Assembly (NCBI GenBank): GCA_001563325.1
Contig: LRSK01000156.1
Location: 1-5,311 of the forward strand
DNA from: Candidatus Thorarchaeota archaeon SMTZ1-83
Lineage (GTDB): Archaea > Asgardarchaeota > Thorarchaeia > Thorarchaeales > Thorarchaeaceae
Direction: 5' to 3'
DNA length: 5,311 nucleotides
A model generated the notes under the pieces. That model was given only the letters and a program-made list of their open reading frames with translations, made no database searches and had not been told where the DNA came from. A program made the translations under genes and the position numbers. Shown here one piece after another: positions 1-5,311 of the stretch (positions are counted from its first letter, which is position 1; every line of letters starts with the position of its first letter).

Positions 1-3000
1 TCCACTGGACGCAGCTTCGGATGTGCGCAGAGGAAGTATCCATAGTGATCAGTATTCATTTTCATCCTTCGTGCCATCTCAGGATTATCACTTTGTGGGT
101 GCAGTGCTGTGGCTAAGACAACCATATCATAAGTAAGAGCTATGTTCATTCCTGTATAGAGGTCCTCTGCATAGACCTTGATTTTGTCAGTGGCAATTTC
201 ATGCTCCAGCTCTGCGGCTCTGCCTTTTACGATATTTACGCCCATTTCCCTAGCTCTCTGATAGAGCTCTTCATATCCTAATCCGTGAGTTCGTATGTCC
301 ATTGTGTATATGGAAACATCTGTACTAGGATATTTCTCCTTAATCTGAGTAGCTTGTTTCAAGGAGTTCTCGCAGCCTATATAGCAGCAATAGTCTCTAT
401 CAAACCTTGCATCGCGTGAACCCACGCATTGCAGAAACGCGATACTTGATGGTGTTTTGCCATCTTGGGGTCTCTTTATCTTGCCTTTAGTTGGGCCAGC
501 GGCATTCGTCAATCGTTCGAACTGTGCATTAGTAATGATGTGAGGCAGCAATCCATAACCATACTCTCTAGTATCAAGAGGTTCGTACGACTGAGATCCA
601 GTAGAAACAATTATTGTCCCCACATCTAATTCGACAATCTGGTCAGTCATATCATGGTCAATGGCCTTTGACTTGCACGCTTCGACACAGAGTTTACACT
701 CGCAGCATACTGCACAGCTTAGACATCTCTCAGCCTCTGCAATGGCATTCTTCTCGCTGAACCCAAGTTCGACTTCAGCGAAATTGCTCTTTCGTTTTCC
801 GGTGCTGAGCGCAGGCATTGCTACCCGAGGGATATGTTGAAGCCCTTCCTTGGGAATCTCGTCTTCAGATACAGCAATGCGCGTATCCTCACGACCTTCG
901 GAGAGCTCTTGGCCTGACAAATATCTGTCAATGGAAATAGCGGCATCTTTTCCAGCACCAATTGCTTCTACTACCGTAGCTGGGCCTGAAACGACGTCCC
1001 CTCCTGCAAAAACGCCTTTCATTGATGTCTGGTAGGTGATATTATCCGCAGCGATTGTGCCCCATTCGGTTAAATCAAGTCCCTTCGCTGGACCTTTAGG
1101 ATCTACAAGTTGCCCAATTGCGATGATGACATTGTCGACTTTCATATCAAACTCCGAGTCAGGAATAGGTATTGGTCGTCGCCGCCCTGATGCATCAGGT
1201 GCACCCAGACGCATCTCCATACACCTGATGCCCTGGACTCTTCCATCGGATTCGAGTATCTGTACAGGTGACGATAGAATCTTTAATTTGATGCCCTCTT
1301 TTTCAGCTTCCTCTATCTCGGTCCGTATTGCTGGCATCTCATCTCTTGAACGTCGGTAGACAATGGTCACTTGGTCTACTCCTAGTCGCTTTGCTGTTCT
1401 TGCAGCATCAACCGCAGCATTGCCTCCACCTATCACAGCAACGCTATTGCCCAGAGCGACCCTCTTCCCGCTATTGATTTGATCTAGAAATTCAAGTGCA
1501 TGATGGACACCTACTGCATCTTCACCAGAAACTCTGAGCTTGCTGCTCATTGATGCGCCAGTAGCGAGGAATATGGCCTTGAATCCATCCTTCTTCAGTT
1601 CGCCTAATGACTCCACCCGTGTGCCATTCCTTATCTCAACTCCTAGAGCCTCCACGTTGGCGATTTCCTCTTGTAGTATTTCCCTAGGCAATCGGTATTC
1701 TGGAATGCCATATCGTAGGAGCCCTCCGCTCTCGGATTTCGCCTCGAATATCACGACGGGATATCCCAGTTTTGCTAGGTCATTGGCGCATGCGATTCCT
1801 GCAGGTCCTGCACCTACAATGGCCACCTTCTTCTTACTAGCAGGCTTTATTGGAGCTATGGCTTCCTCACCCAGAGTCCGCGCATTGTCAGCTAGAAAAC
1901 GATGTAGGTTACGAATTGATAGGGGGGCATCTACTGATGCTCGCTCGCAGTGCTCTTCGCAAGGACTTGTGCATACTCTACCCAAAGACCCTGGAAAAGG
2001 ATTGGACTCTCTGAATATCTCAAGAGCTTTCTCATAGTTCTTGTTTTGGATCAATGTGATGAACGCATGCGTATTGACTCCAGCAGGACAGGCAATTCGG
2101 CATGCAGCTATCCCTTTCTTGTCAATAGTGAAGGTGTTCGGAACTGCCTGCGGAAAAGGTCTGTATATGGCCTTACGAGTAGCCAGTCCGTATTCATATT
2201 CATTCGGAACACTAGTAGGGCAGACAGGATCGCACTCACCACAGCCATTGCAAAGCTCCGGATTGACATAGCTCGACCTCTTTCGCACATTGAGCTTGAA
2301 GTCGCCTACATGGCCATCGACATCCTCGACTTCACTATATGCTAAAAGTTCAATCTCTGGATGTCGCTCAACAGAAGCCATGATGGGACCGAGAATGCAA
2401 ATGGCACAATCGTTCTGAGGGAATACTTTGTCAAGCAACGCCATTTGCCCACCTATTGTCGGTCTACGTTCTATAATGGAAACGGGATAACCAGCATTGG
2501 CCAAGTCTAAAGCAGCGGAGATTCCAGCCACACCTGCACCGACAACAGCGACCCTGGGTATCACGACTACAGATTCCATGTCCAATGCTTCGAGTTCGCG
2601 GGCACGGGCAATCGCCATCTCAATCAGATGCTTTGCCTTCTCGGTTGCTCTTTCCTTTTCATCCATATGGCACCATGATACATGTTCTCTGATATTCACC
2701 ATTTCGAAAAGGAATCTATTGAGACCTGCTTCCTCGATCGTCTTCCGAAAGACTGGTTCGTGAGTCCGCGGTGTGCATGAAGCAACAATAACGCGGTTGA
2801 TACGATTTTCGTCAATGCCCTCTTTGATCGAATTCAGGCCATCGGAGGAACAAGTAAACATGAGGTCACTGCAATAGGCAACATCGGGCAGAACCTTAAC
2901 ATGGTCTCGAACAGCTTCAACATCAACTGTACCTGCAATGTTCAAACCGCAGTGGCAAACCCAAACTCCTATCCTAACATCATCGGCTACCATGACTCTC

Positions 3001-3017
3001 TCATCCGAACTAGTCAT
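1..3017 (-). CDS. hdrA: Hybrid HdrA with an internal GltD-type NAD(P)H oxidoreductase module (C-terminus cut by window edge)
   Basis: One uninterrupted frame of 1005 codons runs off the left edge. Residues 1-150 match the HdrA N-terminal domain (VCHCG at 20-24, ASCTPRTHEP at 79-88). The FAD fold begins with GAGVAG at 160-165 and IGGQM at 188-192; the first [4Fe-4S] motif is C256/C259/C262/C266. After TID (297-299) comes a GltD-like module: C306/C310 and C349/C353/C357, FAD motif GAGPAG at 402-407, NAD(P)H motif GGGNAAVDAAR at 530-540 with YRRSRDEMPA at 554-563, and the closing flavin motif GVFAGGD at 668-674. RCLSC (764-768) leads to C771/C774/C777/C781, equivalent to the second HdrA cluster, and HdrA resumes (LQCVGSRD at 862-869, CCYIGC at 877-882). 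The final FAD segment, and any C-terminal ferredoxin domain, lie outside. Family knowledge: HdrA is the cytoplasmic electron-bifurcating subunit and GltD-type modules oxidise or reduce NAD(P). NAD(P)H coupling here is inference. The ATG at 3017 is the first start after an in-frame stop at 3092; M9 (2993) is an alternative. Confidence 0.95.
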   Translation of the reverse strand, partial: MTSSDERVMVADDVRIGVWVCHCGLNIAGTVDVEAVRDHVKVLPDVAYCSDLMFTCSSDGLNSIKEGIDENRINRVIVASCTPRTHEPVFRKTIEEAGLNRFLFEMVNIREHVSWCHMDEKERATEKAKHLIEMAIARARELEALDMESVVVIPRVAVVGAGVAGISAALDLANAGYPVSIIERRPTIGGQMALLDKVFPQNDCAICILGPIMASVERHPEIELLAYSEVEDVDGHVGDFKLNVRKRSSYVNPELCNGCGECDPVCPTSVPNEYEYGLATRKAIYRPFPQAVPNTFTIDKKGIAACRIACPAGVNTHAFITLIQNKNYEKALEIFRESNPFPGSLGRVCTSPCEEHCERASVDAPLSIRNLHRFLADNARTLGEEAIAPIKPASKKKVAIVGAGPAGIACANDLAKLGYPVVIFEAKSESGGLLRYGIPEYRLPREILQEEIANVEALGVEIRNGTRVESLGELKKDGFKAIFLATGASMSSKLRVSGEDAVGVHHALEFLDQINSGKRVALGNSVAVIGGGNAAVDAARTAKRLGVDQVTIVYRRSRDEMPAIRTEIEEAEKEGIKLKILSSPVQILESDGRVQGIRCMEMRLGAPDASGRRRPIPIPDSEFDMKVDNVIIAIGQLVDPKGPAKGLDLTEWGTIAADNITYQTSMKGVFAGGDVVSGPATVVEAIGAGKDAAISIDRYLSGQELSEGREDTRIAVSEDEIPKEGLQHIPRVAMPALSTGKRKSNFAEVELGFSEKNAIAEAERCLSCAVCCECKLCVEACKSKAIDHDMTDQIVELDVGTIIVSTGSQSYEPLDTREYGYGLLPHIITNAQFERLTNAAGPTKGKIKRPQDGKTPSSIAFLQCVGSRDARFDRDYCCYIGCENSLKQATQIKEKYPSTDVSIYTMDIRTHGLGYEELYQRAREMGVNIVKGRAAELEHEIATDKIKVYAEDLYTGMNIALTYDMVVLATALHPQSDNPEMARRMKMNTDHYGYFLCAHPKLRPV

Positions 3018-3093
3018 TTGGGTCCAAGAGAAATGAAATCCGGATTTGCCGCATCGACCTTCGCATCTGATACCAGACGGAACTCGTTGTCAA
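3010..3093 (-). CDS. Possible 27-codon leader ORF overlapping the hybrid hdrA start
   Basis: A strong GGAGGT at 3102-3097 is followed three bases later by TTG, opening a 27-codon frame (MTTSSVWYQM...) whose TAG stop lies eight bases past the A of the hybrid hdrA ATG. The hybrid gene itself has no recognisable ribosome site in front of its ATG, so this small ORF could deliver ribosomes by coupling. Against it: the SD-to-TTG spacing of three is shorter than at the other two genes of the window, TTG is a weak start, and I recognise no peptide family. It may be only a leader sequence carrying a chance SD. Confidence 0.22.
   Translation of the reverse strand: MTTSSVWYQMRRSMRQIRISFLLDPND
3036..3047. 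repeat. Perfect 12-bp palindrome in the hybrid hdrA leader
   Basis: AAATCCGGATTT is perfectly self-complementary and lies 19-30 nt upstream of the hybrid hdrA ATG. Its core TCCGGA recurs at 3100-3105, where it overlaps the leader SD. In the RNA, ATCCGGA (3106-3100) could pair with TCCGGAT (3044-3038) over seven base pairs and partly hide that SD. It may be a protein-binding site, an RNA pairing element or chance. Confidence 0.35.
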
Positions 3094-3096
3094 AGT

Positions 3097-3102
3097 ACCT
3101 CC
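3097..3102 (-). promoter_or_regulatory. Strong Shine-Dalgarno sequence in the hybrid hdrA leader
   Basis: GGAGGT on the minus strand, 79 nt before the hybrid hdrA ATG and therefore too far away to serve it directly. It matches the core of the ribosome sites used by the two upstream genes. The nearest start codon is a TTG three bases downstream, which opens the possible leader ORF. Confidence 0.4.
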
Positions 3103-3150
3103 GGATGGTGGACAATCACTGAATCTATGCGAAACCTACTGAACCTAATA

Positions 3151-3166
3151 GAATCGAGCTTGATTC
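3151..3166. promoter_or_regulatory. Candidate operator: 16-nt near-perfect palindrome just downstream of the TATA box
   Basis: On the minus strand GAATCAAGCTCGATTC is an inverted repeat: GAATC and GATTC arms, with only one mismatched pair (A versus C at positions 6 and 11) across the whole 16 nt. It begins five bases after the TATA box and ends about where transcription should start. A protein bound here would block polymerase recruitment, the classic position for an archaeal repressor. The winged-helix protein encoded just upstream is an obvious candidate ligand, but that link is inference. Confidence 0.5.
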
Positions 3167-3171
3167 TCCAA

Positions 3172-3179
3172 TATATAAA
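3172..3179 (-). promoter_or_regulatory. Archaeal-type TATA box for the hybrid hdrA gene
   Basis: The minus strand reads TTTATATA (within ATTTATATATTGG), an excellent match to the archaeal TATA consensus, in an otherwise mixed-composition intergenic stretch. Transcription would start near 3148-3152, leaving a leader of about 130 nt before the ATG at 3017. No clear BRE is seen directly upstream. The plus strand is also AT-rich here but has no gene to serve. Confidence 0.6.
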
Positions 3180-3366
3180 TCTGGCCAATTCATCATTAAG
3201 TGATTTTCATTAAACATCATCCATTCGCTTTCTGTGTGCGTTTTCGACATATAGATTGGAATTCATTTTCGGATTTGAACAGCGTATGTACGGAATAATA
3301 AGTTCCTCATCATGGATGATATTGTACCAATTGATTCCCCTTTCAAGGAACGAAGCTGCAGACTGA
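3180..3366. other. Intergenic stretch upstream of the hybrid hdrA promoter; no convincing gene
   Basis: This is the upstream half of the 349-nt gap between the winged-helix gene and hybrid hdrA. I see no convincing gene or terminator. A weak hairpin (TTCCT/GGGAA type, near 3336-3352) lies shortly after the winged-helix stop but has no T-run after it. ATCATGGATGAT at 3309-3320 is a short inverted repeat with 5-nt arms. One minus-strand frame stays open down to 3210 with a plausible residue mix (INWYNIIHDEEL), but it has only a TTG start inside the previous gene and no ribosome site, so it is not called. Confidence 0.5.
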
Positions 3367-3717
3367 CTAGAACTCCTTGATTGCATAGATGTATTCGTGT
3401 TTGTGCTCACCGGCAATTTCCACTTTATTCCATTTCATCATCGCAAGAAGGTTCCAGAGTACATGATGGGACTCCAAATTGGTTGCTTTTGCAATCTCCC
3501 CCACAGTCTTCGGTCCATCAGCCAACTGCTTCAATATGTAGTTCCTTGTATACTCTTCATGGATAGTCTTCTCGATTAGGTTCTTGAATTTCTCTTGCGT
3601 CAGTTCGTCATTACGGACCAGCACGTCACCCTTTCCAATGAGCCAACGCAATCTTTCATCAGCGAATGCATCAGCCATCGCTTCCACACGCTTGATATCA
3701 GCTGTTTCTTTCATCAT
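3367..3717 (-). CDS. Small winged-helix (ArsR-like) DNA-binding protein
   Basis: A 116-residue protein with no signal peptide, membrane segment or cysteine. Residues 1-57 are a charged, helix-prone region (AFADERLRWLIGKGD, DELTQEKFKNLIEKT). Residues 58-113 look like a winged helix: NYILKQLADGPKTVGEIA (59-76), then a recognition-helix candidate LESHHVLWNLLAMM (81-94), then a wing-like strand pair KVEIAGEHKHEYIYAI (98-113). The ATG overlaps the hdrA stop (ATGATGA). A second ATG at 3714 is eight bases from the GGAGGT core, the same spacing as at the hdrA start, and may be the true start, giving 115 residues. The lack of cysteines argues against Fe-S or thiol redox sensing. Being cotranscribed with hdrA and lying next to the promoter of hybrid hdrA suggests a local regulator; an adaptor role in the Hdr complex cannot be excluded. 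Family assignment rests on pattern recognition only. Confidence 0.85.
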   Translation of the reverse strand: MMKETADIKRVEAMADAFADERLRWLIGKGDVLVRNDELTQEKFKNLIEKTIHEEYTRNYILKQLADGPKTVGEIAKATNLESHHVLWNLLAMMKWNKVEIAGEHKHEYIYAIKEF

Positions 3718-5054
3718 TGGACACCTCCTTTCGCCAATGTAATACTTGCACGCATAGCAGCTGCGCTTCCTGCAGCAACACTATCGGGTATATCCTTGGG
3801 TGACTCAGCACATCCGCAGACATAGATACCTGGGATTGTTGTGTCTACGGGATATATTGATGCATGCTCAACAGAAATGAATCCGTCGCTATCGAGCTGA
3901 AGTCCCATTTGATTTGAAAGGGCCCTCAATGTTCTGGGAGGCAGAATACCAGGGCTTATTACCACTAGCTCATGCTCATTCTCCAAAAACTCGCCGCTCT
4001 CAGTATTTTCGACTCGAACACGGATGTTTCTATTCTCTGGATTCTCGTTAACTTCACCGACTCGACCCCTGATGAACTTCACTCCGAATCGAGTCTTTGC
4101 CATCTCCTTGAACTCCTCGAAGCCTTTGCCAAATGCTCGAAGGTCTGCGTAATACAGTGTAACATCCTTCACATGATCATGAGCAAGCTCGAAAGCCATT
4201 ACTGCGTTCTTGATTGAATACATGCAACATATTCTTGAACAATTAGGCACTCCCTTGTGCAAATCTCTGGCTCCCACGCATTGAACGAACCCTATTGAAC
4301 GTGGTATCTTTCCATCGCTTAATCGCATGAGATGTCCACCAGTTGGCCCGGCTGCATTAATGATGCGTTCATATTCCAGCGCATGTATAACGTTCCTGTA
4401 CTTCCCATAGCCTAGTCGAGGATATTTCGAAACATCGTAGAGTTCATAACCAGTCGCAACCACAATTGCTCCGACAGGAATCTCCACCTCCTCATCCTGA
4501 GCATCAAGCATTACAGCCTCTCTGACACATGCTTTCTCGCACATACCGCATCTTATGCAATTCTCACTGTCTATGGTATAAACTAGAGGCGTGTTTTGTG
4601 GGAATCCGATATAGATCGCCTTTCGAAATCCGAGTCCTTGATCAAACTCGTTTGGAACCTCGATTGGACAGTGAGGAACGCAATCGCCACATCCAGAGCA
4701 TTTCTCCTCGTCAATCTTCCGAGCTTTCCGCAAGACTTTGACTCGAAAATCCCCAGCTTTCCCAGTCACACCAACCACCTCAGAGTAGGTGAGAAGTTCA
4801 ATATTAGGATGACGAGCTACCTCTGACAGACGTGGAGTCAGTATGCATGCACTGCAGTCAAGCGTCGGGAATGTCTTATCCAGCATAGCCATCACACCTC
4901 CAATTGAGGGGGATTTCTCAACCAGAACTACTCTATAATTCTGGTCGGCTATGTCCAACGCCGCCTGCATCCCTGCGACTCCGCCGCCTATCACCATAGC
5001 CGTTTCTGAAGGTAAGAGATGGTCGTAGGTGACCTTATCGCCAGCAATCGTCAC
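3714..5054 (-). CDS. hdrA: Short HdrA-type FAD/iron-sulfur subunit of a heterodisulfide reductase-like complex
   Basis: A 446-residue cytoplasmic flavoprotein. The FAD fold starts with VIGGGVAG at 21-28, VEKSPSIGG at 45-53 and the HdrA hallmark DCSACIL at 66-72. An inserted ferredoxin-like domain carries two [4Fe-4S] motifs, C119/C122/C125/C129 and C166/C169/C172/C176. Then come VVATG (198-202), FVQCVGARD (256-264), CSRICCMYSIK (272-282) and the closing FAD segment with C413, C415 and SPKDIPDS (418-425). Methanogen HdrA is about 650 residues; this one lacks the N-terminal CHCG domain and the C-terminal ferredoxin domain. HdrA accepts electrons via MvhD and splits them at its flavin between ferredoxin and HdrBC; whether a form this short bifurcates is unknown. 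The start is GTG, overlapping the mvhD stop by four bases (GTGA), and is fixed by an AAGGAGGTG site seven bases upstream. Its stop overlaps the winged-helix start, so the genes are probably coupled in translation. Confidence 0.95.
   Translation of the reverse strand: MTIAGDKVTYDHLLPSETAMVIGGGVAGMQAALDIADQNYRVVLVEKSPSIGGVMAMLDKTFPTLDCSACILTPRLSEVARHPNIELLTYSEVVGVTGKAGDFRVKVLRKARKIDEEKCSGCGDCVPHCPIEVPNEFDQGLGFRKAIYIGFPQNTPLVYTIDSENCIRCGMCEKACVREAVMLDAQDEEVEIPVGAIVVATGYELYDVSKYPRLGYGKYRNVIHALEYERIINAAGPTGGHLMRLSDGKIPRSIGFVQCVGARDLHKGVPNCSRICCMYSIKNAVMAFELAHDHVKDVTLYYADLRAFGKGFEEFKEMAKTRFGVKFIRGRVGEVNENPENRNIRVRVENTESGEFLENEHELVVISPGILPPRTLRALSNQMGLQLDSDGFISVEHASIYPVDTTIPGIYVCGCAESPKDIPDSVAAGSAAAMRASITLAKGGVQ
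3722..3730 (-). promoter_or_regulatory. Ribosome binding site of the winged-helix gene, inside the hdrA 3' end
   Basis: AAGGAGGTG lies within the last codons of hdrA (AAA GGA GGT GTC, residues KGGV). It is four bases from the ATG at 3717 and seven from the ATG at 3714. The latter spacing equals that at the hdrA start, favouring the second ATG. Confidence 0.8.
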
Positions 5055-5311
5055 TTCTTGGCACCTCCTTTCTTGCTTGCTCTCTTTGGCGCAGTTTTCT
5101 TAGGAGTCTTTTTGGGTGCAGCCTTCTTGGGGGTCTTTTTGGGTGTGGCTTTCTTAGTGGCCTTTTCCTTCTCTTGTGTCTTCGGCAATGGCTCTTTCTT
5201 AGTTTTCGAAATCTGCGCCAATGGACTTGGACCCAGTTTCTTTATTGTGTTGGTCATTTCAGTTATACCATCAGCCCACTGTTGCCCCTCGGAAGCACTT
5301 GCCCATAAGAG
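5051..5311 (-). CDS. mvhD: C-terminus of an MvhD-like electron-transfer subunit with a lysine-rich tail (partial)
   Basis: The frame is open to the right window edge, 18 codons above the first ATG at 5257, so that ATG is internal. The visible start, WASASEGQQWADGITEM followed by TIKKLGPSPL, matches the end of MvhD, the roughly 140-residue [2Fe-2S] protein that carries electrons from the MvhAG hydrogenase (or a formate dehydrogenase) to HdrA. The cluster-binding cysteines are upstream of the window. Most MvhD proteins stop near LGPxPL; here about 52 more residues follow, 21 of them Lys and one Arg, including three nine-residue repeats of the type APKKTPKK, and ending GGAKK. The tail should be disordered and strongly cationic. 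Because MvhD is sometimes fused to the end of HdrA, this could also be the end of a larger fusion. The gene leads directly into hdrA through a four-base overlap. Confidence 0.87.
   Translation of the reverse strand, partial: LLWASASEGQQWADGITEMTNTIKKLGPSPLAQISKTKKEPLPKTQEKEKATKKATPKKTPKKAAPKKTPKKTAPKRASKKGGAKK
5062..5070 (-). promoter_or_regulatory. Ribosome binding site of the short hdrA, inside the mvhD 3' end
   Basis: AAGGAGGTG sits in the last codons of mvhD (residues KGGA), seven bases before the GTG at 5054. This near-ideal site decides the GTG start, for which no ATG competitor is close by. Confidence 0.85.
5069..5149 (-). repeat. Three tandem 27-nt coding repeats in the MvhD lysine-rich tail
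   Basis: Consecutive units at 5123-5149, 5096-5122 and 5069-5095 encode ATPKKTPKK, AAPKKTPKK and TAPKRASKK. The first two differ at few bases, several of them synonymous or wobble changes; the third has diverged more. The pattern suggests expansion by slippage or unequal exchange, with selection keeping the K/P/A/T composition. Confidence 0.8.

Noticed and set aside
2108..2290. Minus-strand 60-codon ORF with a hydrophobic stretch
   Set aside because: It is in a different frame inside the ferredoxin region of the hybrid HdrA, whose cysteine motifs and reading are intact there.
850..2763. Several plus-strand ORFs of 61-165 codons, including an overlapping chain between 1540 and 2345
   Set aside because: They lie entirely opposite the uninterrupted hybrid HdrA frame, which has clear family motifs throughout, and their translations are Ser/Arg/Pro-rich without recognisable motifs.
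3171..3180. TATA-like sequence read on the plus strand
   Set aside because: No plausible plus-strand gene lies downstream; the minus-strand reading fits the archaeal consensus and has a gene to serve.
3334..3352. Weak hairpin shortly after the winged-helix stop, considered as a terminator
   Set aside because: The stem is only about five pairs including a wobble, and no T-rich run follows on the minus strand.
3210..3416. Minus-strand 68-codon ORF overlapping the end of the winged-helix gene
   Set aside because: It begins with TTG inside a convincing gene, has no ribosome site, and its first third is a low-complexity Ser/Thr/Asn shadow. The downstream part is noted separately as a weak curiosity.
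3381..4826. Plus-strand ORFs of 60-81 codons opposite the winged-helix gene and the short hdrA
   Set aside because: All are antisense shadows of well-supported genes, with no ribosome sites or motifs.
5051..5257. A stand-alone 68-residue histone-like protein starting at the ATG at 5257
   Set aside because: The frame stays open to the window edge and the residues above and across this ATG match the C-terminus of MvhD, so the ATG is internal.

Overview
The window is about 5.3 kb of compact genome in which every convincing gene lies on the minus strand. It reads as part of a heterodisulfide-reductase-type (Hdr/Mvh) electron-transfer cluster. The gene content (MvhD, two HdrA proteins, a small winged-helix protein), an archaeal-type TATA box (TTTATATA, minus strand) and strong GGAGGTG ribosome sites suggest an anaerobic archaeon, probably an uncultured lineage. 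Bacteria also carry HdrA/MvhD modules, so the archaeal call is an inference and no finer placement is attempted.

Layout in transcription order (high to low coordinates): (1) the C-terminus of an MvhD-like electron-transfer subunit, cut by the right window edge, with an unusual lysine-rich tail of about 52 residues built partly from three 27-nt repeats; (2) a short 446-residue HdrA (FAD plus two [4Fe-4S] motifs, without the usual N-terminal and C-terminal domains), whose GTG start overlaps the mvhD stop; (3) a 116-residue winged-helix protein, whose start overlaps the hdrA stop; (4) a 349-nt intergenic stretch with a TATA box, a 16-nt near-perfect palindrome placed like an operator, a possible 27-codon leader ORF and a second perfect palindrome; (5) a giant second HdrA, at least 1005 residues and open at the left edge, in which a complete GltD-type NAD(P)H oxidoreductase module is inserted between the two ferredoxin-type cluster motifs of HdrA.

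Working model (inference): the first three genes are one translationally coupled unit. MvhD would hand electrons from a hydrogenase or other donor to HdrA. The winged-helix protein may control the separate promoter of the hybrid gene. The hybrid HdrA would couple NAD(P)H through its GltD flavin to the HdrA FAD and Fe-S chain, making it a candidate NAD(P)H-linked flavin-based electron-bifurcating (or confurcating) enzyme. HdrB, HdrC and hydrogenase subunits are not in the window, so the partners and physiological disulfide or ferredoxin substrates cannot be stated. No RNA gene, CRISPR array, insertion sequence or tRNA was recognised.
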